Origin: Rhodohalobacter sp. SW132
GTDB lineage: Bacteria; Bacteroidota; Rhodothermia; Balneolales; Balneolaceae
NCBI RefSeq assembly: GCF_003390325.1
Contig: NZ_QUOK01000002.1
Coordinates: 372,001 to 436,000, forward strand
DNA length: 64,000 nt
Direction: 5' to 3'
The position numbers were made by a program, and so were the translations under genes. The notes under the pieces were generated by a model. It ran no database searches, was not told the origin of the DNA, and worked only from the letters and a program-made list of their open reading frames with translations. Below, piece after piece: positions 8,817 through 18,189 of the stretch (position 1 is the first letter of the stretch; every line of letters begins with the position of its first letter).

Positions 8817-9158
8817 TTATGTAAAGCTCTTAACCGACAGGTCAAACTCCCCCTTTTCATTGGAGTCTATTCGAATTTTATCGAGAATGGCATCAATATT
8901 GATCGGATCCTTTAAATATATATATCCGTTTTCTTTTGATTTACGAATGTTGGTTGCTAAACGGGATACATCTATAACTAATAATATCAGGTTTTTACGA
9001 TCTTTAAAGTGTGTATTTAAATATTCCTGAAGTTTATCAGGAACTGCACACTGTATTTTCCCTTCCTCTTCAAAATCTTCTGGTGTAAACTGTCCGTTTT
9101 TATTTAAGCGTGTCCATTTTCGCCTGGAAACTGCGTGAAATATTAAATCTTCCTGCAT
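8817..9158 (-). CDS. DUF952 family protein
   Basis: A 113-residue cytoplasmic protein matching the DUF952 pattern: an N-terminal LIFHAVSRRKW strand-helix, FTPEDFEEEGKIQCAVPDKL, a central NLILLVIDVSRL strand and a C-terminal YIYLKDPINIDAI. The molecular function of the family is unknown; it has an ART/GST-like small fold. The gene converges tightly on the receiver gene (2 nt apart). It starts 11 nt after the hydrolase gene that precedes it on this strand, and so may be the last gene of the RimK operon. Confidence 0.75.
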   Translation of the reverse strand: MQEDLIFHAVSRRKWTRLNKNGQFTPEDFEEEGKIQCAVPDKLQEYLNTHFKDRKNLILLVIDVSRLATNIRKSKENGYIYLKDPINIDAILDKIRIDSNEKGEFDLSVKSFT

Positions 9159-9169
9159 GGTGACCTTTT

Positions 9170-10132
9170 TTATTTTACTTCTATAAGTTCATTTGTAGCA
9201 ATGTGCATCACAGCATCTCCTTTGTGAACCACAGGAGAATTGTTTAAACCTATGACTCTGCCATCAAGTCGAGCCGAGATATTAAAACTTTCATTACCAT
9301 ATGGATCGGTAATTTTACCAAGTATCTGGCGCGGTTTAATGACATCTCCCAGTTTAACTTTTGGATTAAAGATACCTGCATATTTCGCCCGTATCCAATT
9401 CGATTTACGATATATTGCTGGTTTGATGAGTGGCTGAGGACTGCTTTTTCTCATTTTCATGTGATGAAGAAATCGTTGTGTACCCCTGATTGCAATAGCA
9501 ATTCCATCCTCATCAAACCGCATAGATTCACCTGTTTCATACACCAGAATCTGTTTCCCTTTTTTACTGGCTGCCTTTCTGAATGATTTATCAATGAGTC
9601 CGGAATGAAGGATGACCGGTGGAGCAAAGGCTTTCGCAAGCTTTAGATCGTCTTTTAAATCGAATACACAGCGAATCTGCGGATAATTTGCCCGGCTGGC
9701 CCCGCCTGTGTGAAAATCAATACCGTAATCGATAATAGGGATAATCTCCTTCACAATGGTGTGAGCGACAAGCATCGCTAAAGAACCGTTTTTAGTCCCT
9801 GGAAATGAACGGTTGATATCTTTTCCGTCCGGTACACCTCTTACATTTTGAATAAAACCGTAGACATTCATTAAGGGCACTGCGATGATTGTACCTGCAG
9901 TTAGCTGAAGGTGATCTTTTGAGATTAGCCGGCGTACTATTTCAATTCCATTAATCTCATCACCGTGCAGCCCACCGGAAAGCAGAACCACCGGCCCATC
10001 CTGTTCCGCGCGAATTACCCGAACGGAAAGGTCTATATTCGTATAGGTGGGCAGCCTCGCTATGCTTATGTGTACCTGTTTGTCTTCTCCGGGTCGTATC
10101 TCTTCACCGTTAATTTGGATCACTTCAGGCAT
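9170..10132 (-). CDS. succinylglutamate desuccinylase/aspartoacylase family hydrolase
   Basis: A 320-residue member of the M14-like AstE/AspA zinc hydrolases. The zinc ligands are visible as H56 and E59 in GGLHGDE and a His in GIDFHTGG. A catalytic Glu follows in LVYETGES, and the family's DINRSFPG segment is present. The C-terminal third is a lipoyl-like beta domain (LDGRVIGLN). It overlaps the end of rimK by 8 nt. In many genomes this trio (RimB-like protease, RimK, AstE-like hydrolase) is conserved, presumably to add and remove amino-acid tails; the substrate here is unknown. Confidence 0.85.
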   Translation of the reverse strand: MPEVIQINGEEIRPGEDKQVHISIARLPTYTNIDLSVRVIRAEQDGPVVLLSGGLHGDEINGIEIVRRLISKDHLQLTAGTIIAVPLMNVYGFIQNVRGVPDGKDINRSFPGTKNGSLAMLVAHTIVKEIIPIIDYGIDFHTGGASRANYPQIRCVFDLKDDLKLAKAFAPPVILHSGLIDKSFRKAASKKGKQILVYETGESMRFDEDGIAIAIRGTQRFLHHMKMRKSSPQPLIKPAIYRKSNWIRAKYAGIFNPKVKLGDVIKPRQILGKITDPYGNESFNISARLDGRVIGLNNSPVVHKGDAVMHIATNELIEVK

Positions 10133-11048
10133 TACTTTTCAGGTTTTTTCTGCCATTGGGCTTTTCACGGTTTTTTTCAGCGAGCTTTACAACGTAGTTC
10201 ACTATTTCTGAGGCAATATCTTTATTGATTGTTTTTTCGATTCCTTCCAGTCCCGGTGATGAATTCACTTCCAGCACAAGCGGACCTCTTTCAGATTGTA
10301 GCAGATCCACTCCTGCAATCGATAAGCCCATCACTTTAGCAGCCGTAAGAGCCACCTGTCGCTCTCGTTTTGATAATTTAATTAATTCACCTGTACCGCC
10401 CTGGTGAAGGTTAGATCTGAATTCTCCTTCTTTTCCCTGTCTCTTCATCGCGCCTACTACCCTGTTCCCGATCACAAAGGCACGGATATCAGCGCCTTTT
10501 GCCTCCTCAATAAACTCCTGAACTATCACTCGGGCTTTCATGCTGTGAAACGCTTCGATGATAGACTCCGCGGCTTTTTTTGTGGGAGCCAGAACTACTC
10601 CATACCCCTGTGTGCCTTCTAAAAGTTTCACAATCAACGGAGCACCGCCAACACTATCGATGATTTTTTTCACCTCTTTGGAGTAGTTGGTAAATACGGT
10701 TTTTGGCATCCCCACATCAGAACGTGCCATCACCTGCAAGCTTCTAAGTTTATCCCTGGAGCGAACTAAAGCCTGAGATTCAACTGCGGTGGGTACTCCC
10801 ATCATTTCAAACTGGCGAACAACCGATGCACCATAAAATGTCACAGAAGCTCCAATACGCGGGATTACGGCATCCACATCTTCAATTTTTTCGCCCTTGT
10901 AATAGATCGAAGGATTATCCTGTTCGATTACGATATCACATTTAAGATGATCGAGCACAGTGGCTTTATGGCCTTTATTTTCAATAGATTCTATCAGGCG
11001 GCGGGTTGAATACAGAGAGCGGTTTCGTGATAATACAACTATATGCAA
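10125..11048 (-). CDS. rimK: RimK-type ATP-grasp alpha-L-glutamate ligase
   Basis: A 307-residue ATP-grasp ligase very close to RimK, which adds glutamate residues to the C-terminus of ribosomal protein S6. Characteristic stretches are [38 protein letters not shown], the [18 protein letters not shown] nucleotide-binding segment, and the Mg-binding [13 protein letters not shown]. It lies between a RimB-like protease gene (25 nt upstream) and the overlapping hydrolase gene. The target could be S6 or another protein. Confidence 0.93.
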   Translation of the reverse strand: MHIVVLSRNRSLYSTRRLIESIENKGHKATVLDHLKCDIVIEQDNPSIYYKGEKIEDVDAVIPRIGASVTFYGASVVRQFEMMGVPTAVESQALVRSRDKLRSLQVMARSDVGMPKTVFTNYSKEVKKIIDSVGGAPLIVKLLEGTQGYGVVLAPTKKAAESIIEAFHSMKARVIVQEFIEEAKGADIRAFVIGNRVVGAMKRQGKEGEFRSNLHQGGTGELIKLSKRERQVALTAAKVMGLSIAGVDLLQSERGPLVLEVNSSPGLEGIEKTINKDIASEIVNYVVKLAEKNREKPNGRKNLKSNA

Positions 11049-11073
11049 TGGATTGTTGTTTAGTGAATTAGGG

Positions 11074-11490
11074 TTATGACATCAAATATTTCTCAGATAC
11101 ATCTACCAGAAAGTTTCTCAAGAATCTTCTGCCTAAAAGCAGATCATATTTCATGTTGCTTCTGTCTGTTAGCGTGAGTTCAATGGATCTTTTTTTTCCA
11201 CAAAATATGGCCGACTCTTTTATAGCGTAGCGTGTCTGGACCTCTCCGTTTGAACTTTTCACTTTACGAACATCGTGAAGTTCTGATTTAAATCGCTGTT
11301 TACGATATGACGGGTGCTCCGGATCAAAAAGGGAAAACACGACAAACTCTTTACCATCAATCTTCTCTACTTCAATATGGTGGCAATGGAGACTTGAGGT
11401 ATACGCTCCGGTATCAACCTTTGCATCCAGTCTGTCGACAGACCAAGCTGGAAAACTTATTTTTTCAATTCGTCCTATAATTTTCTTCAA
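11074..11490 (-). CDS. RimB-like 'ATP-dependent zinc protease' family protein
   Basis: A 138-residue member of the family annotated as ATP-dependent zinc protease (PF05618). The N-terminal [15 protein letters not shown] contains the DTGA motif seen in retropepsin-like aspartic proteases, followed by [10 protein letters not shown] and the C-terminal [10 protein letters not shown]. In systems with RimK, such proteins are reported to trim the poly-glutamate tails. It is the first gene of the rimK operon on this strand. Confidence 0.82.
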   Translation of the reverse strand: MKKIIGRIEKISFPAWSVDRLDAKVDTGAYTSSLHCHHIEVEKIDGKEFVVFSLFDPEHPSYRKQRFKSELHDVRKVKSSNGEVQTRYAIKESAIFCGKKRSIELTLTDRSNMKYDLLLGRRFLRNFLVDVSEKYLMS

Positions 11491-11555
11491 CTGACTAACT
11501 TATTTTAACATCAAAAATTCTAAAAATAACAGCTTTTAAACTCGGTTGCATTCAC

Positions 11556-11563
11556 TATTTTTG
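11556..11563 (+). promoter_or_regulatory. candidate -7 promoter element
   Basis: TATTTTTG matches the Bacteroidota -7 consensus TAnnTTTG exactly and lies 36 nt before the ATG of the PLP enzyme. A clear -33 TTTG is missing, so this is weak. Confidence 0.3.
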
Positions 11564-11599
11564 AACCGGACGATTTATTTTAAAAAACAGTAACCGTTT

Positions 11600-12697
11600 A
11601 TGCCCAATATACCTCTTTCCCGCCCGAAAGCCGTTGTTTTTGAACAACATTGTAAATCAAATATTAAATCCATGCAGAACAAGGCCCAATCTGCCGGAGC
11701 TGTTTTCAGGCCACATTTTAAAACACATCAATCACTGGAAATCGGGCAATGGTTTCGTGATGAAGGTGTAACTGGAATTACGGTCTCAACCCCCGAAATG
11801 GCGAAATATTTTGCTTCTGACAGCTGGGACGATATCACAATCGGATTTCCATTTTACAGTGGTCAGATTCATGAGATCAACGAACTAACAAATCATTGCT
11901 CTTTAAAATTGTTTGTGCACCGGCCGGAAGACGTCCGGTATCTGGCAACTGAACTGACGAATCCTGTGTCTATATTTATTGAAATTAACGCGGGGTATGG
12001 CCGAAGTGGTGTTAATATTTATAATTCTGAGCTTATTCGGGAGATTATCAAGGCGTGTGAAGAATCTCAAAAAACTAGGTTTTACGGGTTTTACATTCAT
12101 GATGGAGATACCTATAAAGTTCACGGCTCCTCAGAAGTAGAATCTGTAATTAAACGAGATTTCAGCGCTTTAAATAATCTGAAAAAAAACTGGCCTGACG
12201 CATCTGTTTCACTGGGTGATACTCCCTCCTGTTCACTTCTAAATGAATTTCCAGGTATTGATGAACTTACTCCCGGTAATCTCGTGTTTTATGATCTGAT
12301 GCAGGTAAATATCGGCAGCTGTACTTATAGCCAGGTGGGTCTTCTTATAAAAGCTCCGGTTGCCCAGCTAAAACCGAAATCGAATGAATGTATTATTCAT
12401 GGAGGTGCGGTTCATTTTTCGAAAGACAATATTCACATGGACGGTAAACAATCGTACGGGCAGCCGGTAACTGTATCTGATAATGGGAAAATCAAACCCA
12501 TAAACGGAAGCTCGCTTGTGGCTCTTTCGCAGGAGCATGGCACCGTTACCGGGTTAAAGGAACTGCAAAATGCGCTTGGTAAAAATGAGTTAGAGGAAAT
12601 TTGGATCTGTCCTGTTCACTCTTGTTTGACCGCAAATCTCTTTAAAGAGTACCACACTTATTCCGGATCTGTAATAGGTAAAAAAGTTTTATCATGA
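11600..12697 (+). CDS. D-threonine aldolase / D-serine dehydratase-like PLP enzyme
   Basis: A 365-residue fold-type III (alanine-racemase-like) PLP enzyme. Lys41 in RPHFKTHQS is the expected Schiff-base lysine. SLGDTPSC matches the PLP phosphate region. The C-terminal PVHSCLTANLF carries the His and Cys that bind the metal in D-serine dehydratase/D-threonine aldolase. The likely reaction is cleavage of a D-3-hydroxyamino acid, but the substrate cannot be read from sequence. The stop overlaps the next start by 4 nt, so the two genes are coupled. Confidence 0.88.
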   Translation: MPNIPLSRPKAVVFEQHCKSNIKSMQNKAQSAGAVFRPHFKTHQSLEIGQWFRDEGVTGITVSTPEMAKYFASDSWDDITIGFPFYSGQIHEINELTNHCSLKLFVHRPEDVRYLATELTNPVSIFIEINAGYGRSGVNIYNSELIREIIKACEESQKTRFYGFYIHDGDTYKVHGSSEVESVIKRDFSALNNLKKNWPDASVSLGDTPSCSLLNEFPGIDELTPGNLVFYDLMQVNIGSCTYSQVGLLIKAPVAQLKPKSNECIIHGGAVHFSKDNIHMDGKQSYGQPVTVSDNGKIKPINGSSLVALSQEHGTVTGLKELQNALGKNELEEIWICPVHSCLTANLFKEYHTYSGSVIGKKVLS

Positions 12698-13206
12698 AGA
12701 GCACACTAAACGTTTCGGAAAAATACTCGCGACACTGGCCGGCTATTGCAGTGGGAAGCATCATTGCATCAATCCTGTTTTTCGGCGCCTATGTGGCCGT
12801 GTCTGACGTTCTGATCGGGAGTTATCTCAGGCTTGCTGCATTCGCATTTTTTGTAATAGGGTTTCTTAGCTTTTTTAAGATCAAAGATGGCAGAATTGAA
12901 ATTCAGTTTGAAGTGAATCAAAAAAACAGCAATGAACTGGATGTGGAATATTCCGTTCGCGGTCGTGAAATACATGCTGAGCTCATTGAGCTGGACGATA
13001 TCAAAGATATTAAAACCGATCGGATGCCGAACCGTTCTTTATATAATGATTTGAACCGAACGGACCGTTCTGTTCGATTTCAGAAAAAAAACATGGAAGG
13101 CTGGCTCTATCTGAATGAAATTCACGGTCGTGTGATCCCGCTCAGTGAAGATAACGCAAATAAAATTGTCGCTTTTATCCTGTCACTTCGGCCAGATCTC
13201 AACTAA
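12694..13206 (+). CDS. membrane protein of unknown function with two N-terminal helices
   Basis: A 170-residue protein with two transmembrane segments (about 18-37 and 46-65). A soluble domain of about 100 residues follows, with alternating charged and hydrophobic strands, possibly a PH-like or NERD-free cytosolic domain. No family is recognised. It overlaps the PLP enzyme gene by 4 nt (atga), so the two are translated together. Confidence 0.65.
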   Translation: MKSTLNVSEKYSRHWPAIAVGSIIASILFFGAYVAVSDVLIGSYLRLAAFAFFVIGFLSFFKIKDGRIEIQFEVNQKNSNELDVEYSVRGREIHAELIELDDIKDIKTDRMPNRSLYNDLNRTDRSVRFQKKNMEGWLYLNEIHGRVIPLSEDNANKIVAFILSLRPDLN

Positions 13207-13253
13207 AAGATTTATGAGCTCTGGTAATTCTAAACATAAAGCGAAAGTAGAAA

Positions 13254-14063
13254 TCAAAGAGGAACTTCAAGCGGTTCGGTCTCATCGGTAAACGCGCGCT
13301 TCCAGAAAACAATCAAACCGAGAACCAGGCCTTTCAGAATAAAGAACGTAAAAACCACCATCAGACCAATATCCTGGAAAATGGCAATCACAAGAATGTA
13401 AATAAAAAAGAGAATCATCCGGTTTTTATACTTTTTGATAGAATCTCTGTCAAATCTCGGGATTTTATCGAACGGAATAGTACTCACCATCAGAAATGAG
13501 AGCATAATCACAATCGGGATGATAAAAGAGATAAAGCCGTGCTCAAAATTTGCGAACCAATCCATTCGGTTATTGAATGTGAGGTATAACGCCGAGATCA
13601 TTGCAGCTTGTACCGGTATAGGCAATCCGCGGTAAAAATCGAGTTCAACATGCTTTGTATCTATGTTAAACCGGGCCAGGCGTATGGCACCGCAAACCGG
13701 CGGAAGTGCACTAAGGATAATCCCGATTATTGCCAATTCGTGAAGTATGAATGTATAAAGCAAAAATCCCGGGGCAACACCAAAAGAGACAACATCACTG
13801 ATCGAATCGAGTTCTATGCCAAATTCGCTGGTTGCGTTGGCGAGGCGTGCCATAAATCCATCGAGTGCATCGAACAGGCCCGCTACAACGATCAGCCACG
13901 CACCAAAAATCATGTTCCCTTCTGCAACCATGATTATGGAAAGAAATCCGCAAAAGAGATTCATCAAAGTGAAAAAACTGGGGATCACAACCCGGGGAAT
14001 CGGTTTACGTTTCCTTTTTTCCCTTTTTCGCTTTGATCGAAGGCGCTGAATCGGATATTTCAT
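13254..14063 (-). CDS. pssA: CDP-diacylglycerol--serine O-phosphatidyltransferase
   Basis: This enzyme makes phosphatidylserine from CDP-diacylglycerol and serine. The 269-residue polytopic protein has the CDP-alcohol phosphotransferase signature DGFMARLANATSEFGIELD, with the spaced Asp residues, followed by SISDVVSFGVAP. It is preceded by a very basic N-terminus (RLRSKRKREKRKRK) that would face the cytoplasm. It overlaps psd by 4 nt, so the two consecutive steps of phosphatidylethanolamine synthesis are coupled. Confidence 0.95.
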   Translation of the reverse strand: MKYPIQRLRSKRKREKRKRKPIPRVVIPSFFTLMNLFCGFLSIIMVAEGNMIFGAWLIVVAGLFDALDGFMARLANATSEFGIELDSISDVVSFGVAPGFLLYTFILHELAIIGIILSALPPVCGAIRLARFNIDTKHVELDFYRGLPIPVQAAMISALYLTFNNRMDWFANFEHGFISFIIPIVIMLSFLMVSTIPFDKIPRFDRDSIKKYKNRMILFFIYILVIAIFQDIGLMVVFTFFILKGLVLGLIVFWKRAFTDETEPLEVPL

Positions 14064-14713
14064 GACTGGCGAATCCTCCCGATTACTGATTCGCCCGCAA
14101 CGGTCTTCTCCCCTTTCTTTACCAAAATTTCTACATTATCGGGAAGTAAAAGATCCATTCTCGAGCCAAATTTCATAATACCGAATCGCTCACCGGCCGT
14201 AATCTCATTTCCCTCTTCTAATCTATACACGATTCGGCGGGCCAGAAAACCGGTGATTTGCTTAAACAAAATTTTTACACCGGATGGATGAACGACACCA
14301 AAGTGTGCCCTCTCATTTTCTTCCGACGCATGATCTTCCCACGCCATCAGGTATTTTCCGGGCGAGTAACGCACATATTCCACGGTTCCTGAAATGGGGA
14401 CGCGGTTGACATGGACATTCAGCGGGGAGAGAAAAATACTTACCTGCGTTACGTTTTGGTTCAGGTATTCGTTTTCTTTGGCTTCTTTGATAAGAACCAC
14501 TTTCCCATCTGCCGGCGAAATAATCAGGTTTTCATCATCAGGTGTAACGCGCTCGGGATCACGAAAAAAGTAGACGGTAAGCCCGAAAAGAATAAACAGA
14601 AGTATATAGATGATTATGCTGATCAAATTTGGCAGATAGGAAGCACCAAAAGCGACTACGATTGAAAAGATTGCAACCACTACTATGGTAGAATAGCCAT
14701 CTTTAGCTATCAT
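14060..14713 (-). CDS. psd: phosphatidylserine decarboxylase, short membrane-anchored type
   Basis: Converts phosphatidylserine to phosphatidylethanolamine. The 217-residue protein has one or two N-terminal membrane helices, ISPADGKVV, LSPLNVHVNRVPISG and the autocatalytic site MKFGSRMD, where the proenzyme cleaves before Ser to form the pyruvoyl group. The short length and FGS (rather than LGST) site fit the Psd-B/archaetidylserine-type group. It lies directly upstream of pssA in transcription and 3 nt after rseP. Confidence 0.94.
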   Translation of the reverse strand: MIAKDGYSTIVVVAIFSIVVAFGASYLPNLISIIIYILLFILFGLTVYFFRDPERVTPDDENLIISPADGKVVLIKEAKENEYLNQNVTQVSIFLSPLNVHVNRVPISGTVEYVRYSPGKYLMAWEDHASEENERAHFGVVHPSGVKILFKQITGFLARRIVYRLEEGNEITAGERFGIMKFGSRMDLLLPDNVEILVKKGEKTVAGESVIGRIRQS

Positions 14714-14716
14714 GAA

Positions 14717-16060
14717 TTAACCCCCAAAGGTTCTTAAAATATCATTAAAAGTCACCAGGATAATTAGTCCGATCAGGAATAAAAACCCAATTTGCTGCAG
14801 GCCCATTCGAACTTTAGGTGATGGCTCCCGCCTGGTAATGCCTTCGTACAGTAAAAACATAAAATGTCCGCCATCGAGTGCAGGAATGGGCAGCATATTC
14901 ATTATTGCAAGAGTGATGCTCAGGAATGCCGTAATTTCCCAGAAACCGAGAAATCCTCGTGAATCAGTAGCCTCTTTGGTTACATTCGCGATAGCAACCG
15001 GACCACCAAGGTTCTGGCGAACAGAGATATCACCGGAAAACATCATTCCAATTCCCTGAATGATACCAAAGAAAGTGTCTTCAGATTTCTTCAGGCCTTG
15101 CCCGAACGATTCAGCGAGGTTATAATTGATGGTTCGCACATCAAAAATTTCCCGTGGATTTGGCGGTGCGATACCGATCATATTGGTTTCGGGGTCAGCA
15201 GCAACCTCTATTGTATGCTGCTCTCCGTTTCGCAGAACAGTGAGAGACAGTGCTGATTCACTATTTTGAATTTTTTCAACAAGCTGAACCCAATACCCGA
15301 TCTCTTCGCCATCAACGGCCACTACTTCATCACCATCCTGCAGCCCGGCTTTGTGTGCAGGGCTGTCTTCAAGAACCATCGAAATATGGCTGGGAAGTGC
15401 GTTCGATTGATTCAGAAATCCATCCTGACCAATCCGGTCCAGGAAATTTGGCGGTGTAAATAAATTTTCAACTTCACCATCTCGTACAATCATAAAAGAC
15501 AGATCGCGACCAGTAATAGCAGCAGGATTAAATATTTCATTAAAATATTCAACTCGTTCACCATTTATCCCGATGATCTGGTCACCGGTTCGAAAGCCTA
15601 CTTCATACGCGACACTCTCTTCAACAACATAAATACCGCCAACTGCTTCAATCGGAATTACATCCTCGCCATATGAAAAAGCAATACCGGCATAGATAAA
15701 CACAGCCAGGATCACATTGAAGATCACACCTGCGGTAATCACAATCATCCTTTGCCACACCGGCTTACTGCGGAATTCGTCGTCTTTCGGCTCTTCGTTC
15801 ATGAATTCATCATCCATGGACTCATCGATCATTCCGGCAATACTTACATACCCTCCCAGTGGCGTTGCACCGAGTACGTATTCGGTTTCCCCTTTTTTAA
15901 ACCCAAATATTTTGGGCGGAAAACCGATTGAAAATTTGTCCACACGCATGTTGAAAAACTTCGCTGCAATAAAATGCCCCAGTTCGTGAATTGTAACCAG
16001 GATAAAAATAGCCGCGATGAAGATCACGATTGTGGTTGATAAGCTAAAAATCCATTCCAT
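14717..16060 (-). CDS. rseP: RseP-type site-2 intramembrane metalloprotease
   Basis: An inner-membrane zinc protease of 447 residues that cleaves anti-sigma factors or signal-peptide remnants within the membrane. The zinc motif HELGH is at residues 25-29 in the first helix, and the second conserved motif is NMLPIPALDGGHFMF near the C-terminus. Two PDZ-like regions lie between them (YEVGFRTGDQIIGING and HKAGLQDGDEVVAVDG). The gene sits 3 nt after dxr, a common arrangement. Its ECF partner could be the sigma factor at 32746, but that is inference. Confidence 0.95.
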   Translation of the reverse strand: MEWIFSLSTTIVIFIAAIFILVTIHELGHFIAAKFFNMRVDKFSIGFPPKIFGFKKGETEYVLGATPLGGYVSIAGMIDESMDDEFMNEEPKDDEFRSKPVWQRMIVITAGVIFNVILAVFIYAGIAFSYGEDVIPIEAVGGIYVVEESVAYEVGFRTGDQIIGINGERVEYFNEIFNPAAITGRDLSFMIVRDGEVENLFTPPNFLDRIGQDGFLNQSNALPSHISMVLEDSPAHKAGLQDGDEVVAVDGEEIGYWVQLVEKIQNSESALSLTVLRNGEQHTIEVAADPETNMIGIAPPNPREIFDVRTINYNLAESFGQGLKKSEDTFFGIIQGIGMMFSGDISVRQNLGGPVAIANVTKEATDSRGFLGFWEITAFLSITLAIMNMLPIPALDGGHFMFLLYEGITRREPSPKVRMGLQQIGFLFLIGLIILVTFNDILRTFGG

Positions 16061-16063
16061 TCT

Positions 16064-17236
16064 TTACATCAATAGTTTGTTCGCGAATTTACGTGTTTCC
16101 CGGTCGACTTCAAGAAGAGTTTGTGGTGAAACAATTTCTTTATGATGAAATTTATTAAGCGCTTTTTCGATTAATTGCGAAACTTCAATATAACGAATTT
16201 CTCTGTTTAAAAAGCGATCAACAGCAACTTCATTTGCTGCATTCATAACGGCAGGCATGATCCCTCCCTCCTTCGCTGATTCCACAGCAAGCCCAACGCA
16301 GGGAAATTTCTGCATGTCTACAGGTTCAAACGTCAAAGACATCCGTTCGTTGTAGTCTAAAACCGGATTTTCATAATTTATTCTTTCAGGATGCGTGAGC
16401 GCATAGAGAATTGGCACTTTCATGTCCGGCGGACCAAGCTGGGCTTTGGACGAACCATCCACAAATTCTACGATTGAATGAATAATACTTTGCGGGTGAA
16501 TTACAGGTTCAATTAATTCGAGGTCAATTTCATAAAGCCAATGCGCCTCAATGATTTCAAGCCCTTTATTCATCATCGTAGATGAATCAATAGTGATTTT
16601 TTGTCCCATCTCCCAGTTTGGATGATTCAATGCATCTTCAACGGTTATTTTGTGCATTTCATCTTTGGAAAATGTACGGAATGGTCCGCCGCTTGCCGTA
16701 ATAATAATTCTTGCTATATTTTCCGCTCTTTCGCCCGTCAGGCACTGCCACATTGCGGAGTGTTCCGAATCTACCGGTACAAGCAGTTCTTGAAATCCTG
16801 TGATATTCGAAAGCAGTTCGCCGCCAACAACAAGCGATTCTTTATTGGCAAGCGCTACTTTCTTACCACTTTTCAGTGCTTCATATGTAGACATAAACCC
16901 TGAAAATCCCACGAGTGCATTTAAAAGAAGATCGGATTCGTCGTCAATAGCCAGGTCAGTGAGAGAATCCGGGCCGTAGAGAATGTCATCCGGACGGTAA
17001 CTGAGTGCGCTCTCAAATTCTGTTCGATATTTTTCATCAGCCAAAAGCACTCGTTTCGGTTTAAACTTATTCACCTGTTCGGCGAGCCTCTTCCAGTTTT
17101 GGTTTGCAGAGAGGCCGGTTACAGTGAATTTATCAGGATGATTTGAGATGATTTCAAGCGCCTGTGTGCCGATAGATCCGGTGGAACCGAGAACGGTAAT
17201 CTTTTTTGGCAAATGTCCGTCTTTTTTTGATTTCAT
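16064..17236 (-). CDS. dxr: 1-deoxy-D-xylulose 5-phosphate reductoisomerase
   Basis: Second step of the MEP isoprenoid pathway, converting DXP to 2-C-methyl-D-erythritol 4-phosphate with NADPH. At 390 residues it matches the family length. The NADPH motif GSTGSIGTQ is near the N-terminus. LANKESLVVGGE, VPVDSEHSA and the loop HPNWEMGQKITIDSSTMMNKG cover the metal and substrate sites. It heads the dxr-rseP-psd-pssA run, which suggests one operon for envelope lipid and stress functions. Confidence 0.97.
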   Translation of the reverse strand: MKSKKDGHLPKKITVLGSTGSIGTQALEIISNHPDKFTVTGLSANQNWKRLAEQVNKFKPKRVLLADEKYRTEFESALSYRPDDILYGPDSLTDLAIDDESDLLLNALVGFSGFMSTYEALKSGKKVALANKESLVVGGELLSNITGFQELLVPVDSEHSAMWQCLTGERAENIARIIITASGGPFRTFSKDEMHKITVEDALNHPNWEMGQKITIDSSTMMNKGLEIIEAHWLYEIDLELIEPVIHPQSIIHSIVEFVDGSSKAQLGPPDMKVPILYALTHPERINYENPVLDYNERMSLTFEPVDMQKFPCVGLAVESAKEGGIMPAVMNAANEVAVDRFLNREIRYIEVSQLIEKALNKFHHKEIVSPQTLLEVDRETRKFANKLLM

Positions 17237-17266
17237 AAAGTTCTGCTAAAATAGAAAAAATATCAT

Positions 17267-18175
17267 TCAAAGCCGGTTTTTCCAGATTTCCTTTGCTGCC
17301 CGGTACATGATGGCGTGGGCTTCCGCTGTTTCTCTTACACTGGGTGCATATCCGCCGGACAATAGCAGAGTTAATGGAATGTTTCGTTCTGCTACAGAAG
17401 AAATCACCAAAAATTCCCTTTCCCTGAGGCCCTGTTTTGTGAGCGACAAACGACCAAAATGATCGCTCTCCAGCGGATCAATTCCGGCAAGATAGAAAAC
17501 AAGGTCGGGTGTAAATTGATCAAATATTGAATCGATAGCTTCTGTTAGCGTATTCAGATACTCTTTATCTCCGGTTTGATCGGGAAGTCCGATATCAAGC
17601 GATGAGGGCGGTTTTTTGAACGGATAGTTCTTCTCGCCATGTATGGAAAAGGTAAATACAGAATCATCATCCCGGAAAATTTCAGCTGTACCGTTTCCCT
17701 GGTGTACATCGCAGTCGATTACCAGCACATTCTTCACCCACATCGCCTGTTTGAGCACCCTTATTGCCACGGCAACATCATTATATACGCAAAATCCTTC
17801 GCCGTAATCCGGCATGGCATGATGTGTACCCCCGGCAAGGTTACCGGCCAGGCCATCCTGCAGCGCCATCAGACCCGCGTTGATGGTTCCCTGTACCGCA
17901 AGCCTGGAGCGGATAGCAAGACTTTTACTCCACGGCAGCCCCATTCGTCTCTCCTCCTTTCGGGAGAGTGATCCATCCCAGACTGCCGTTGCATATCTGG
18001 GGGTGTGCGCGCTGTAGAGATGAGTGAAATCTGCGAACCCTGGTTCTACTACTTCCTGTTCGCGGATAATCTCGTGATCGAGCAGATAGCGGTGCAGTGC
18101 CACAAATTTTCCCATTGGAAAGATATGGCCTTCTGGTAACGCAGCATTGTATCCCGGGGAAAAACTGACTCGCAC
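17267..18175 (-). CDS. histone deacetylase superfamily protein (acetoin-utilisation/HDAC-like)
   Basis: A zinc amidohydrolase of the bacterial HDAC family, acting on acetylated lysines, polyamines or similar. Seen in the sequence: GGTHHAMPDYGEGFCVYND with the tandem His, the metal site VIDCDVHQGNGTAE, and LAGIDPLESDHFGRLSLT. The start is revised to a GTG 14 nt after the pgeF stop. A longer frame reaches 18280 but overlaps pgeF by about 90 nt, and its extra residues do not belong to the family. From the GTG, the protein (302 residues) begins close to the family's FSPGYNAALPE. Confidence 0.85.
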   Translation of the reverse strand: MRVSFSPGYNAALPEGHIFPMGKFVALHRYLLDHEIIREQEVVEPGFADFTHLYSAHTPRYATAVWDGSLSRKEERRMGLPWSKSLAIRSRLAVQGTINAGLMALQDGLAGNLAGGTHHAMPDYGEGFCVYNDVAVAIRVLKQAMWVKNVLVIDCDVHQGNGTAEIFRDDDSVFTFSIHGEKNYPFKKPPSSLDIGLPDQTGDKEYLNTLTEAIDSIFDQFTPDLVFYLAGIDPLESDHFGRLSLTKQGLREREFLVISSVAERNIPLTLLLSGGYAPSVRETAEAHAIMYRAAKEIWKNRL

Positions 18176-18189
18176 GTAATTTGTATCCG

